A stretch of 7,096 bases of DNA from Deferribacteraceae bacterium. Lineage in GTDB: Bacteria; Chrysiogenota; Deferribacteres; Deferribacterales; JAISNW01. Position numbers and translations under genes: made by a program. The stretch is taken from the NCBI GenBank assembly GCA_031278965.1, contig JAITJJ010000232.1, positions 1-7,096 of the forward strand, read 5' to 3'. The notes under the pieces are model-generated. The model was not told the origin of the DNA. It worked only from the letters and a program-made list of their open reading frames with translations, and did not search any database. Below are positions 1 to 6,935 of this stretch, in pieces; within the stretch, counting starts at the first letter, position 1; every line of letters starts with the position of its first letter.

Positions 1-294
1 AGGTCGTGGAAGCGAACATCCTTTAACCCTGCTTTTTTCACGGCTGCACTATTTAAGGAGGATGTGATATCGTGATTATAGCCGCAGGCGGCCTCGATCT
101 TAAAAAATCGGCTAATTCCTCCGTTAATGGGACGGTTTGGCTTCTTTTGCTTTTGGAGGTCTCTTCGGATATGTATATGCAACCGTCCCGCATATCCTCC
201 CTTTTGAGCTTGCGGATCTCGTATAACCGCACTTGCACTCTTTGCGATAAGAGTGGAAAGCAGAACATTTACGGCGCCTGACAAACACTGACAT
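1..294 (-). pseudogene. Decayed tyrosine recombinase (phage-type integrase), incomplete at left edge
   Basis: Tyrosine recombinases cut and rejoin DNA, usually for integration of phages or other elements. Three pieces are visible, each in a different minus-strand frame. (1) A start at 294 behind AGGAGG opens MSVFVRRRK, which resembles the first strand of an integrase arm-binding domain. (2) Positions 229-101 read RLYEIRKLKRED, then SKRSQTVPLTEELADFL. This fits the catalytic Arg box (RxxExxxLxxxD pattern) and the beta-hairpin before a VPL motif. (3) Positions about 86-1 read AAVKKAGLKDVRFHDL, the HxxR box with the catalytic His at 6-8; its Arg and the Tyr nucleophile lie outside the window. 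The step from piece 2 to 3 needs a one-base shift, most simply at the six-A run 102-107; without it piece 2 stops at 53-55. The roughly 150 residues normally between the start and the Arg box (the SAM-like core-binding domain) are absent. The family call for pieces 2 and 3 is firm. Joining piece 1 is inference, and an intact gene with sequencing errors is unlikely given the missing middle. Confidence 0.8.
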
Positions 295-300
295 AGCAAT

Positions 301-306
301 CCTCCT
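301..306 (-). promoter_or_regulatory. Ribosome binding site of the integrase relic
   Basis: The plus strand reads CCTCCT, which is AGGAGG on the minus strand. It lies six bases before the ATG at 294-292. This near-perfect Shine-Dalgarno argues that the relic's original start codon survives and that the short MSVFVRRRK stretch is the true N-terminus of something, although the frame soon leaves integrase-like sequence. Confidence 0.6.
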
Positions 307-608
307 GTTATAATTCTGTATATATTCTAGGCAAGTTGTCTCCGTTTCCTGCCACTTCTTTTTAACGTTTTGCATACTTTCATTGACTTTAAATCTTTTT
401 AAGCAACTTTGCATAACCTTGTCATTATTGGTTTTTAAGAGAAAATTGATGATTTTCTGTTCATTAGGATTAATAGGGCGTATGCCAAAAAACACACTAT
501 TAAATCCTTTTCTGGATGATTAGATCTTAACATATCAGTGTCCGGGTTTCTCGCTTTATTGGTTCATATCATCATACTTCATACAACCCATTAGATATTT
601 TAAACTCC

Positions 609-636
609 TTGAACTTTTAATCAGTTTAACTATAAT
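609..636 (+). promoter_or_regulatory. Putative sigma70-type promoter of the gatCAB operon
   Basis: TTGAAC at 609-614 (four of six matches to the TTGACA consensus) is followed after 16 bp by a perfect TATAAT at 631-636. The predicted transcription start is near 643, leaving a leader of roughly 40 bases with a U-rich tract (about 655-662) before the gatC ribosome binding site. The low GC of the surroundings raises the chance of random matches, but spacing and position fit well. No operator or riboswitch-like structure is evident. Confidence 0.55.
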
Positions 637-671
637 GCCCTTTAACAGGCGAGCGTTTTTTTATTATAATT

Positions 672-676
672 AGGAG
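672..676 (+). promoter_or_regulatory. gatC ribosome binding site
   Basis: AGGAG lies nine bases before the ATG at 686. It supports this start for gatC, and the resulting protein has the usual GatC N-terminus (ISEKDIAYVADLAKIKL). Confidence 0.7.
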
Positions 677-685
677 TTTTGGGGG

Positions 686-979
686 ATGATCAGCGAAAAA
701 GATATAGCTTATGTGGCAGACCTTGCCAAAATTAAGTTGAACGATGGGGAAGTAAAGAAGTTTACCTCAGACTTAAACGATATTGTGGAATATGCCGCAA
801 TGCTGAAAGAGGTTGACGTTACAGGGATTGAGCCGATGTATTCCCCGAACATTGACGAGGGAACTCCTGAGAGGGAGGATGCGGTAAAGCTCTCCCTTAC
901 CCAGAGCGAAGCGTTAGCGGCAAGCCGCTATGTGGATCGCGGCCACTTTCGTGTTCCCAAAATAATAGAAGGGCAGTAG
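686..979 (+). CDS. gatC: Asp-tRNA(Asn)/Glu-tRNA(Gln) amidotransferase subunit C
   Basis: GatC is the small structural subunit of the cytosolic GatCAB amidotransferase. It wraps around the GatA-GatB interface and is needed for stable assembly. The 97-residue product has the normal family length. It starts with the typical helical segment ISEKDIAYVADLAKIKL, continues with a second helix (about residues 22-42, FTSDLNDIVEYAAMLKEVD), and has the conserved V-x-G-I-E-P-M motif at about 45-51. That is followed by an acidic linker, and the protein ends in the RVPKII stretch characteristic of GatC C-termini. It is first in a tight gatC-gatA-gatB order, with one base between its TAG and the gatA ATG. 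Expression probably starts from the promoter at 609-636. Nothing is missing or unusual. Confidence 0.95.
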   Translation: MISEKDIAYVADLAKIKLNDGEVKKFTSDLNDIVEYAAMLKEVDVTGIEPMYSPNIDEGTPEREDAVKLSLTQSEALAASRYVDRGHFRVPKIIEGQ

Positions 980-980
980 G

Positions 981-2456
981 ATGGATATATTAAATCATAG
1001 TTTGGCAAGCCTTGCGGTTCTCCTTGAAAAAAGAGAGTTATCCAGCCGGGAGTTAGTTGGGTTTTATATAAACCGCATAGAGCGCTATGACGGCAAACTC
1101 CTTGCTTATCTCTATAAGGACCCGGAGGGCGCGCTAAAAAAGGCGGAGGATTATGACGAAAGGCGCGCCAAGGGGGAAAAGCTCCCCAAATGTGCAGGGT
1201 TGCCGTGCGCCCTTAAAGACCTTATTGTCACATCCGATATGCCCACCACCTGTGCCTCAAAGATGCTGGAAGGTTTTATCTCCCCCTTTGATGCCACAGC
1301 AGCAAAGAATATGCGGAAAGCGGGGTATATCTCGCTCGGTAAGCTCAATATGGATCAATATGCCATGGGGAGCTCCGGCGAATCCTCCTATTTTCAGAAA
1401 ACCGCAAACCCTTGGGATTACTCGCGGGTGCCTGGAGGCTCCAGCAGCGGTTCAGCATCCGCAGTAGCGGCGAGGCTTACTCCGCTTGCCATATCCAGCG
1501 ATACCGGGGGCTCTATCCGCCAGCCGGCAGGTTTTTGCGGAGTTACAGGGCTGAAACCCACCTATGGGCGGGTATCCCGCTTTGGTGTGGTTAGCTACGC
1601 ATCTTCGCTCGATCAGTTGGGACCCATAACAAACAGCGTGGAGGATGCCGCCTTCATCATGGATACACTCGGCTTGCATGATCCCGCCGATTCCACCTCC
1701 GCCCCTAGCAAAACCGATTTCTATGCGAACCTTCAGGCGGCGGGGGATGATCTTAAGGGGGTTAAGTTGGGGCTTCCTGAGGGCTATCTTTCCGACCTGG
1801 CTCCCGGTTTAAAAGTTGCGGTGGAAAACGCCTTAAAAGAGTGCGAAAAGTTGGGGGCGGAGATTGTCGGCGTTGATTTCCCCCTTGCTGCCAAAGGTCT
1901 TCCGGTTTACCAGATGATAGCCAATGCGGAGGCGGCAAGCAACCTTGCAAAGTATGATGGGGTGAAATACGGACACCGTGCTAACCTCCCGGAACTTGAA
2001 GAGATGTATAGCGTTACACGCCGCGAGGGTTTTGGTCCCGAGGTTAAAAAGCGGATAATATTAGGCACATATATTCTGCTAGAAGGGCAATACGAGGAGT
2101 ATTACCGGCGGGCTATGCGTATACGGCGGCTTATCCGCAGAGGTTATGACGAGGCTTTTAAGAAGTGCGACCTTATAGTGGGACCTGTATCCGCAGGGGT
2201 GGCGTTCCGTTTCGGTGATAAAACTATCTCCGCTATGGAAATGTATTTAAACGATCTCTTTACCGTGCTCTTAAACTTAAACGGTTCGTGCGGCATAACC
2301 GTGCCGTGCGGGTTTGCGGAGGACAACCTTCCGGTGGGTCTGCAGTTTCAAGGGGATATGTTTGCGGAAGATAAGTTGTTGCGTATCGCCCATATCTATC
2401 AGAAAACCACCGGGTGGCACAAATATATCCCGGCTCTGGAAGGAGATGACAGATGA
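981..2456 (+). CDS. gatA: Asp-tRNA(Asn)/Glu-tRNA(Gln) amidotransferase subunit A (amidase)
   Basis: GatA is the glutaminase of GatCAB. It hydrolyses glutamine and passes ammonia through a tunnel to GatB. The product of 491 residues is full length for the amidase-signature family. The Ser-cisSer-Lys catalytic triad is intact: Lys79 in ALKD, Ser154 in the GGSSSGS loop (152-158), and Ser178 in SSDTGGSIRQPA (172-183). These coincide with the numbering known for the Staphylococcus aureus enzyme. Further family blocks are TTCASKML (89-96), GKLNMDQYAMGSS (120-132) and GLKPTYGRVSRFG (190-202). The start is supported by GAAGGG at 968-973, seven bases upstream. The stop overlaps the gatB start as ATGA, which suggests coupled translation of the two subunits. 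Whether the complex acts on tRNA-Gln, tRNA-Asn or both depends on which of GlnRS and AsnRS the genome has, and cannot be read here. Confidence 0.97.
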   Translation: MDILNHSLASLAVLLEKRELSSRELVGFYINRIERYDGKLLAYLYKDPEGALKKAEDYDERRAKGEKLPKCAGLPCALKDLIVTSDMPTTCASKMLEGFISPFDATAAKNMRKAGYISLGKLNMDQYAMGSSGESSYFQKTANPWDYSRVPGGSSSGSASAVAARLTPLAISSDTGGSIRQPAGFCGVTGLKPTYGRVSRFGVVSYASSLDQLGPITNSVEDAAFIMDTLGLHDPADSTSAPSKTDFYANLQAAGDDLKGVKLGLPEGYLSDLAPGLKVAVENALKECEKLGAEIVGVDFPLAAKGLPVYQMIANAEAASNLAKYDGVKYGHRANLPELEEMYSVTRREGFGPEVKKRIILGTYILLEGQYEEYYRRAMRIRRLIRRGYDEAFKKCDLIVGPVSAGVAFRFGDKTISAMEMYLNDLFTVLLNLNGSCGITVPCGFAEDNLPVGLQFQGDMFAEDKLLRIAHIYQKTTGWHKYIPALEGDDR

Positions 2457-3889
2457 AAGAGTTTGAAGCCGTGATCGGGCTTGAAGTGCATGTTCAGCTG
2501 AACACAGCATCAAAGATATTCTGCGCCTGTTCCGCCGAGTTCGGGGCGGAACCCAACAGCCATGTCTGCCCTGTGTGCATGGGGTTTCCCGGAACTCTTC
2601 CCGTGCTGAACAAGGCGGCGGCGGACAAAGCCGTGCAAGCGGGGCTTGCCTTAGGGTGCAATATTCAGAAGTTCAGTATATTTGATCGGAAAAGTTATTT
2701 TTACCCTGATCTTCCCAAAGCGTATCAGATCACCCAGATGTTTTACCCGATATGCTTGGGCGGGTTCTTAAATATAGATACGGGGAACGGGGAGCGGCGC
2801 ATTAACCTGACCCGCATCCATATGGAAGAGGATGCGGGGAAGTTGATCCACGGAGAAGGGGAAGCGGCGGGCTATAGCTATGTGGATTTTAACCGTGCAA
2901 GCGTTCCACTGATAGAGATTGTAAGCGAGCCGGAGCTTAGGAGCGCCGAGGAAGCAAAACTATATCTCCAAAAGCTCCGCACTGTCCTAAGATATGTTAA
3001 GGTATCCGACTGCAATATGGAGGAGGGCTCTTTAAGATGTGACGCCAACGTGTCTGTCCGCCCGATTGGAGAAACAAAACTCGGAACGAAGGTAGAGATT
3101 AAAAATATGAACTCGTTCCGCAGCGTTCAGCGCGCCATAGAGTATGAGATAGCCCGCCAGAGCGAAGCGCTCTCCGAAGGGGGGATTGTCCGCCAGGAAA
3201 CCCGCCTCTGGGATAATGATCGGGGGATAACCCTCCCCATGCGCTCTAAGGAAAATGCCCACGATTACCGTTATTTTCCGGATCCAGACCTCTTTCCGCT
3301 TAAACTTACCGATGAAAAGATTGAAAGGCTTAGGCGGACAATCCCAGAACTTCCAGACAGCCGCAAGGGTCGTTTTATGGGAGAATATGGGCTTTCAGCC
3401 CAAGATGCCGATCTCCTTGTTAGTGAAAAGGATTATGCCGATTATTATGAAACCGCCCTTAAAACCCATAAAAGCCCGAAAGGGATTGCCAACTGGATTA
3501 TGAGCGAGCTTTTAAGAGTTGTAAACGATAAAAATTTGGGGATATTTGAAACCGGGATCCCACCGGAGAGTATAGCGAAGTTGGTGGCGCTGATAGAAAG
3601 CGGAGCCATAAGCGGCAAGCAGGGAAAAGAAGTTTTTGCGGAAGCGGTTAAAACAGGGAAAACCCCTGATGCCATAGTGCGCGAAAAAGGGATGAGCCAA
3701 CTCTCCGATAAAGGAGAGCTTTATGGGATAGTGGAGAGCGTTATCAGAGAAAATCCAAACGAAACGGAGCGTTTTAAGAATGGCGAAGAAAAGCTGCTCG
3801 GTTTCTTTGTGGGGCTTGTAATGAAAGAATCCCGCGGAAAGGCAAACCCCAAAATGGTAAATGATATTCTGAAGGAAACGTTAAAATGA
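2453..3889 (+). CDS. gatB: Asp-tRNA(Asn)/Glu-tRNA(Gln) amidotransferase subunit B
   Basis: GatB holds the mischarged tRNA, activates its Glu or Asp side chain with ATP and completes amidation using ammonia from GatA. The product of 478 residues matches the family length. The N-terminal cradle domain opens with EAVIGLEVHVQL (5-16). A cysteine cluster typical of zinc-containing GatB follows: C24 and C26 in FCAC, C39 and C42 in CPVC. Other family blocks are DRKSYFYPDLPKAYQ (78-92), IHMEEDAGK (122-130), the signature around DFNRASVPLIEIVSEPEL (145-162), NMEEGSLRCDANVSVRP (188-204) and RSKENAHDYRYFPDPDL (264-280). A YqeY-like tRNA-binding tail fills about 330-478, with KANPKMVNDIL near the end. 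AGGAG at 2441-2445, seven bases before the ATG, fixes the start. Its stop overlaps the next gene's start as ATGA. Confidence 0.97.
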   Translation: MKEFEAVIGLEVHVQLNTASKIFCACSAEFGAEPNSHVCPVCMGFPGTLPVLNKAAADKAVQAGLALGCNIQKFSIFDRKSYFYPDLPKAYQITQMFYPICLGGFLNIDTGNGERRINLTRIHMEEDAGKLIHGEGEAAGYSYVDFNRASVPLIEIVSEPELRSAEEAKLYLQKLRTVLRYVKVSDCNMEEGSLRCDANVSVRPIGETKLGTKVEIKNMNSFRSVQRAIEYEIARQSEALSEGGIVRQETRLWDNDRGITLPMRSKENAHDYRYFPDPDLFPLKLTDEKIERLRRTIPELPDSRKGRFMGEYGLSAQDADLLVSEKDYADYYETALKTHKSPKGIANWIMSELLRVVNDKNLGIFETGIPPESIAKLVALIESGAISGKQGKEVFAEAVKTGKTPDAIVREKGMSQLSDKGELYGIVESVIRENPNETERFKNGEEKLLGFFVGLVMKESRGKANPKMVNDILKETLK

Positions 3890-3951
3890 TATGCAAACTT
3901 GCTATAAAGCCTCTCATAATCCTCTCTGCTTTAACCCTCTTTCTCGCCTGT
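3886..3951 (+). other. Lipoprotein signal peptide with atypical lipobox
   Basis: Residues 1-22 of the SBP have a basic start (K4, K8), a hydrophobic core (PLIILSALTLFLA) and Cys22 as the likely lipidated residue, followed by the charged EKKRED. The lipobox is Phe19-Leu20-Ala21-Cys22. It has a good -1 residue, but Phe at -3 and Leu at -2 depart from the usual [LVI][ASTVI][GAS]C. The charged, flexible stretch after the Cys still favours lipidation over plain secretion. Confidence 0.65.
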
Positions 3952-5562
3952 GAAAAAAAGAGAGAGGATGGCGAAGCCGCCGCCCTGCCGCCTGCTGTGC
4001 AGGCCATTGCAGAGGACGCTCCTCAAGCCGCCGCCGAAGAGGGCGAAAAGCCGTCAGACGGCGATATGCTTGTTTTCTCCTCCATTGGGGAACCGCTGAA
4101 CCTAATCCCCGCTATATCATCGGATTCCGCATCCCACGAGATAGCGGGTTTTATCTATAACGGACTTATAACCCTTGATAAAAATATGAATATTGCGGGG
4201 GACCTTGCCAAAAGTTGGGAGATTTCAGAGGATAATCTAACCATAACTTTTTATCTTCGCGACGATGTGCTCTGGCACGACGGAAAGCCGTTTACAGCGG
4301 AGGACGTGCTTTTCACCCACCGTTTTATGATCGACAACTCCACGCCCACCGCGTATGACAAAGATTTCCGTATGGTGGCATCTGTGGAAGCGCCTGATAA
4401 CTATACGGTAAAGGTTAGCTACGACGAGCCGTATTCCCCCTCGCTTCCAAGTTGGGGGCTATGGATTATGCCTAAGCACCTGCTTGACGGGGTACCTGCC
4501 ACAAAGTCCGATCTGCAGAGGAATCCAGTTGGCACAGGTCCGTATATCTTCAAGGAGTGGAAGAGCGGTTATATAAACTTAACGGCAAATCCAAAATATT
4601 TTAAAGGAAAGCCCCATATTGACCGCGTTATGTTCCGTTATTTTACAGATCAATCGGCGGCTTTTATGGAACTCTTAAACGGCGGGATTGACGTAAATCC
4701 CCTTACCCCCGCCCAATATGCGAAACAGACCGATACGGAGCGTTTCATGTCCCAATATGAAACGTATAAATACCTTGCAAGCTCATATACATATATCGGC
4801 TATAACCTCCGCCGCAAACCGTTTGATGATAAACGGGTGCGTCAGGCGTTGAGCTACGCCACCCCGGTGAACAATATAATCAATTCCGTCATGCACGGAT
4901 ATGCAACCCCGGCGGCTGGTCCGTTTAAGCCAGGCACTGTCTGGCATAATGACGCCCTCTCCCATTATCCGTTGGATCTAGCTAAAGCGGAGGAGCTTTT
5001 ACGGGAGGCGGGATACGCCAAAAACAATAAAGGCGTTCTGGTAAAAGACGGCAAACCCCTTAAAATAGAGCTTATCACCAACACCAATACCACCCGTCAG
5101 CAGATTGCGGAGGTTATTCAGAACGGATGGAAAGAATTGGGGATTACAGTCAGCATACGGGTTTTTGAATGGGGAACATTCCTGAACGAGCATGTGAATA
5201 AAGGAGACTTTGACGCTCTGATCCTTGGATGGACTATCGTCACAGATCCGGATATATCCCCGATATTCCATTCGGAGGGGTGCAAAGCCGGCGCAACCTT
5301 AAATTTTATCTGCTATTCAAACCCGGATGTTGACACCCTCTTTGACAAGGCGATAAGAACATTCAACACAGAGGAACGCAAAGGCTATTATGATCGGGTG
5401 CAGGAGATTTTGACGGAGGAGCAGCCATATACCTTTCTATATGTTCCGTATGCCCTTTACGCCGTATCCTCAAGGGTGCGCGGAATTGAACCTGCTCCAG
5501 CAGGGATATTCTACAATATTGAAGAGTGGTTTGTCCCCAAAGAGCTGCAAAAGTATAAATGA
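3886..5562 (+). CDS. Family 5 extracytoplasmic solute-binding lipoprotein (peptide-binding, DppA/OppA-like)
   Basis: This is the substrate-capturing protein of an ABC importer, usually for di- or oligopeptides. It would be exported and anchored by lipid outside the inner membrane. The 558 residues start with a short lipoprotein-type signal peptide ending in AC at residue 22. An Ala/Glu/Pro-rich linker (about 27-60) follows, then an SBP_bac_5 fold from about 61 to the end. Family marks are LAKSWEISEDNLTITFYLR (107-125) with DDVLWHDGKPFTAEDVLFT just after it (126-144), the RNPVGTGPY segment near 210, and DFDALILGWTIVTDPD in the second lobe. AAGGA at 3872-3876 and the ATGA overlap with gatB support the start. 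No permease or ATPase genes follow, so it is an orphan SBP here. The ligand is unknown; other ligands bound by family 5 proteins, such as nickel or sugars, cannot be excluded. Its place behind gatB is unusual. Confidence 0.88.
   Translation: MICKLAIKPLIILSALTLFLACEKKREDGEAAALPPAVQAIAEDAPQAAAEEGEKPSDGDMLVFSSIGEPLNLIPAISSDSASHEIAGFIYNGLITLDKNMNIAGDLAKSWEISEDNLTITFYLRDDVLWHDGKPFTAEDVLFTHRFMIDNSTPTAYDKDFRMVASVEAPDNYTVKVSYDEPYSPSLPSWGLWIMPKHLLDGVPATKSDLQRNPVGTGPYIFKEWKSGYINLTANPKYFKGKPHIDRVMFRYFTDQSAAFMELLNGGIDVNPLTPAQYAKQTDTERFMSQYETYKYLASSYTYIGYNLRRKPFDDKRVRQALSYATPVNNIINSVMHGYATPAAGPFKPGTVWHNDALSHYPLDLAKAEELLREAGYAKNNKGVLVKDGKPLKIELITNTNTTRQQIAEVIQNGWKELGITVSIRVFEWGTFLNEHVNKGDFDALILGWTIVTDPDISPIFHSEGCKAGATLNFICYSNPDVDTLFDKAIRTFNTEERKGYYDRVQEILTEEQPYTFLYVPYALYAVSSRVRGIEPAPAGIFYNIEEWFVPKELQKYK
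5541..5562 (+). promoter_or_regulatory. Translational coupling site with poor Shine-Dalgarno before the sugar transferase gene
   Basis: The WbaP-like gene starts inside the SBP stop codon (ATGA, 5559-5562). The only purine tract upstream is AGAG at 5541-5544, 14 bases away, which is too far and too weak to act well alone. By contrast, gatC, gatB and the SBP gene have AGGAG or AAGGA at 7-9 bases. Translation of the transferase therefore probably depends on ribosomes terminating on the SBP frame and reinitiating. The coupling is inferred from spacing only. Confidence 0.5.
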
Positions 5563-6932
5563 AACGCTATAAAGACGGTGTTTATACCGCCGTTATCCTC
5601 CTTGCGGATATTGCGGCTTATTACGCCGCTCTTTTAACGGCTTACCTTCTGCGCATACTCTCCGAACAGTGGCTGCCGCTAATGAAGTTGCGCTTCGGCT
5701 TTACGCACTTCCTCTCCCTCTGGTGGATTCCCGCTATCATCATCTTTTTCCACCTTATATCCGGGCTTTATCACCGCCGTGATCCGTTCTGGGTTGAAAG
5801 CGGAAAGGTGTTTAAAGCCCTCTTTTACTCCCTTGTGATTGCCCTTGCGGCGGTTTCCCTTGGGCACTTAACCGCCGATATATCCCGTTTTATGCTCTTG
5901 CTCCTCTTTATCTTCCTCCCCGTATTGTTCCTCTCCTTCCGTTATATTGCAAAGAACATCCTCTATAAGGAAGGATTTAGATTGAACGCTCTGGCGGTGG
6001 GAGACGCTAAACGATTGGGAGAGATTGCGGAAGCGTTTGAGAGCGAGCGGTTTATGGGGATTAAGGTTGTTCTCCGTTTCACGCCTGACACCCCTTTTGC
6101 AGAGATAGAAAAGGCGGTTAAAACCGAGGGGATTGACCTTGTGCTGGCAGCGGGAGGCGCTGCGGAGCACCACCTCTTCAGCAAACTCCATAGGCTTGTG
6201 GGGAGGATGTATTATATACCGGATAAAGAGGGGCTAGACCTTACAAATGCGGAAACAGGGCAGCTTTTGCATTCTCAAGTGGGGTATATCCTCCTTGCCA
6301 ACTCTCTCCAAACCTCTTTTAACACAAATTTGAAACGGGTTTTTGATCTGTGCCTTGCGGTGCTTATAACCCCAGTGATCCTCCCGATTATAGGGGTTCT
6401 GGCATTAATTGTCCGCTTTAATACGCCTGGTAGCGGGATATTCTCCCATGCCAGGGCGGGAAAAAACGGCAAAATATTTAGGGTGTATAAACTGCGCACC
6501 ATGTATAAAGATGCCGAAGAGCGCTTAAAAGAGCTCTTGGCAAACGATCCTGCCTTAAAAGCCGAATGGGAGGAGAGTTATAAGTTAAAAAACGATCCCA
6601 GAGTAACAAAACTTGGGGCTTTTTTAAGACAAACCTCCCTTGACGAACTCCCGCAATTCTTCAATGTGTTTCTGGGAGATATGAGTTTTGTGGGGCCGCG
6701 CCCCGTGCTGAAAGAGGAGTTGGAAAAATATTACGGGGAATATGCCGTTTTCTATAAGCTCACCACGCCGGGGATAACCGGTTTGTGGCAGGTGAGCGGA
6801 AGGAGCGACATCGCCTATGGTTTGCGGGTGATTCAGGATGCCTGGTATGTATATAATTGGACGCTCTGGCTGGATGTTGTATTAATCTTTTCAACCCCCA
6901 TTGCGGTAATCCGCAGACGCGGAGCGTATTGA
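5559..6932 (+). CDS. Undecaprenyl-phosphate hexose-1-phosphate transferase, WbaP/WcaJ-like (bacterial sugar transferase)
   Basis: Such enzymes move hexose-1-phosphate (galactose for WbaP, glucose for WcaJ) from a UDP-sugar to undecaprenyl phosphate at the inner membrane. This is the first step of O-antigen, capsule or exopolysaccharide repeat-unit synthesis. The 457-residue product has the large WbaP layout: four membrane helices (about 8-32, 49-71, 86-105, 111-130), a Rossmann-like cytoplasmic domain (about 141-245), then a re-entrant membrane helix (about 260-287) and the catalytic domain. Visible motifs are KRVFDLCLAV (259-268), FRVYKLRTM (307-315), the catalytic Asp362-Glu363 in SLDELPQFFNV, FVGPRP (377-382), GITGLWQVSGRSD (405-417), and the WbaP-like tail with NWTLWLDV and a final GAY. 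The Rossmann part is degenerate, with VGDAKRL where relatives usually have a glycine-rich loop. The sugar cannot be told from sequence. No other glycan genes are in the window. Confidence 0.9.
   Translation: MKRYKDGVYTAVILLADIAAYYAALLTAYLLRILSEQWLPLMKLRFGFTHFLSLWWIPAIIIFFHLISGLYHRRDPFWVESGKVFKALFYSLVIALAAVSLGHLTADISRFMLLLLFIFLPVLFLSFRYIAKNILYKEGFRLNALAVGDAKRLGEIAEAFESERFMGIKVVLRFTPDTPFAEIEKAVKTEGIDLVLAAGGAAEHHLFSKLHRLVGRMYYIPDKEGLDLTNAETGQLLHSQVGYILLANSLQTSFNTNLKRVFDLCLAVLITPVILPIIGVLALIVRFNTPGSGIFSHARAGKNGKIFRVYKLRTMYKDAEERLKELLANDPALKAEWEESYKLKNDPRVTKLGAFLRQTSLDELPQFFNVFLGDMSFVGPRPVLKEELEKYYGEYAVFYKLTTPGITGLWQVSGRSDIAYGLRVIQDAWYVYNWTLWLDVVLIFSTPIAVIRRRGAY
6902..6915. repeat. Short perfect inverted repeat at the 3' end of the sugar transferase gene
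   Basis: TGCGG at 6902-6906 and CCGCA at 6911-6915 flank a TAAT loop. An alternative, mutually exclusive stem CCGC/GCGG uses 6911-6914 and 6919-6922. The hairpin lies inside the last codons of the transferase and just past the lspA stop on the other strand. No T-run follows directly on either strand, so a classical intrinsic terminator is not supported. It could be chance within coding sequence. Confidence 0.3.
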
Positions 6933-6935
6933 GGG

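Larger units (their letters stand above)
295..685. other. AT-rich intergenic region between integrase relic and gat operon
   Basis: A hand count over 301-660 gives about 33% GC, clearly below the flanking genes. No recognisable protein, tRNA or strong hairpin was found. The left end carries the ribosome binding site of the relic on the minus strand and the right end carries the gatC promoter and leader. A minus-strand open frame begins with a GTG at 495 and stays open through 294, reading into the MSVFVRRRK start. It has no Shine-Dalgarno at the GTG and no recognisable motif, so it is not called as a gene. The low GC could be ordinary promoter-region DNA or what is left of an integrated element. 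Confidence 0.6.

Noticed and set aside
72..281. Plus-strand open frame of 69 codons
   Set aside because: It lies opposite the integrase relic, which has clear recombinase motifs on the minus strand, and it shows no motif of its own.
124..495. Minus-strand open frame of 123 codons starting with GTG and reading through the integrase start
   Set aside because: No Shine-Dalgarno lies at the GTG and no recognisable motif is present. Its last third is simply another frame over the integrase relic, including the Arg-box region. The AT-rich first 66 codons could be chance; only a homology search could rescue it.
564..584. Repetitive catatcatcatacttcata stretch as an operator or attachment repeat
   Set aside because: It is a low-complexity AT-rich run without a second copy or clear symmetry in the window.
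637..662. Possible terminator or attenuator: GCC/GGC stem followed by a T-run
   Set aside because: The stem is only three base pairs and is separated from the T-run by unpaired bases, too weak for a terminator.
665..670. Second TATAAT just before gatC
   Set aside because: A start directed from it would fall around 677 and exclude the AGGAG ribosome binding site. The copy at 631-636 has a matching -35 element and a sensible leader.
686..6932. A novel defence or biosynthetic system hidden in the operon
   Set aside because: All five genes have clear known families with intact key residues. Nothing beyond the unusual neighbourhood supports a new system.
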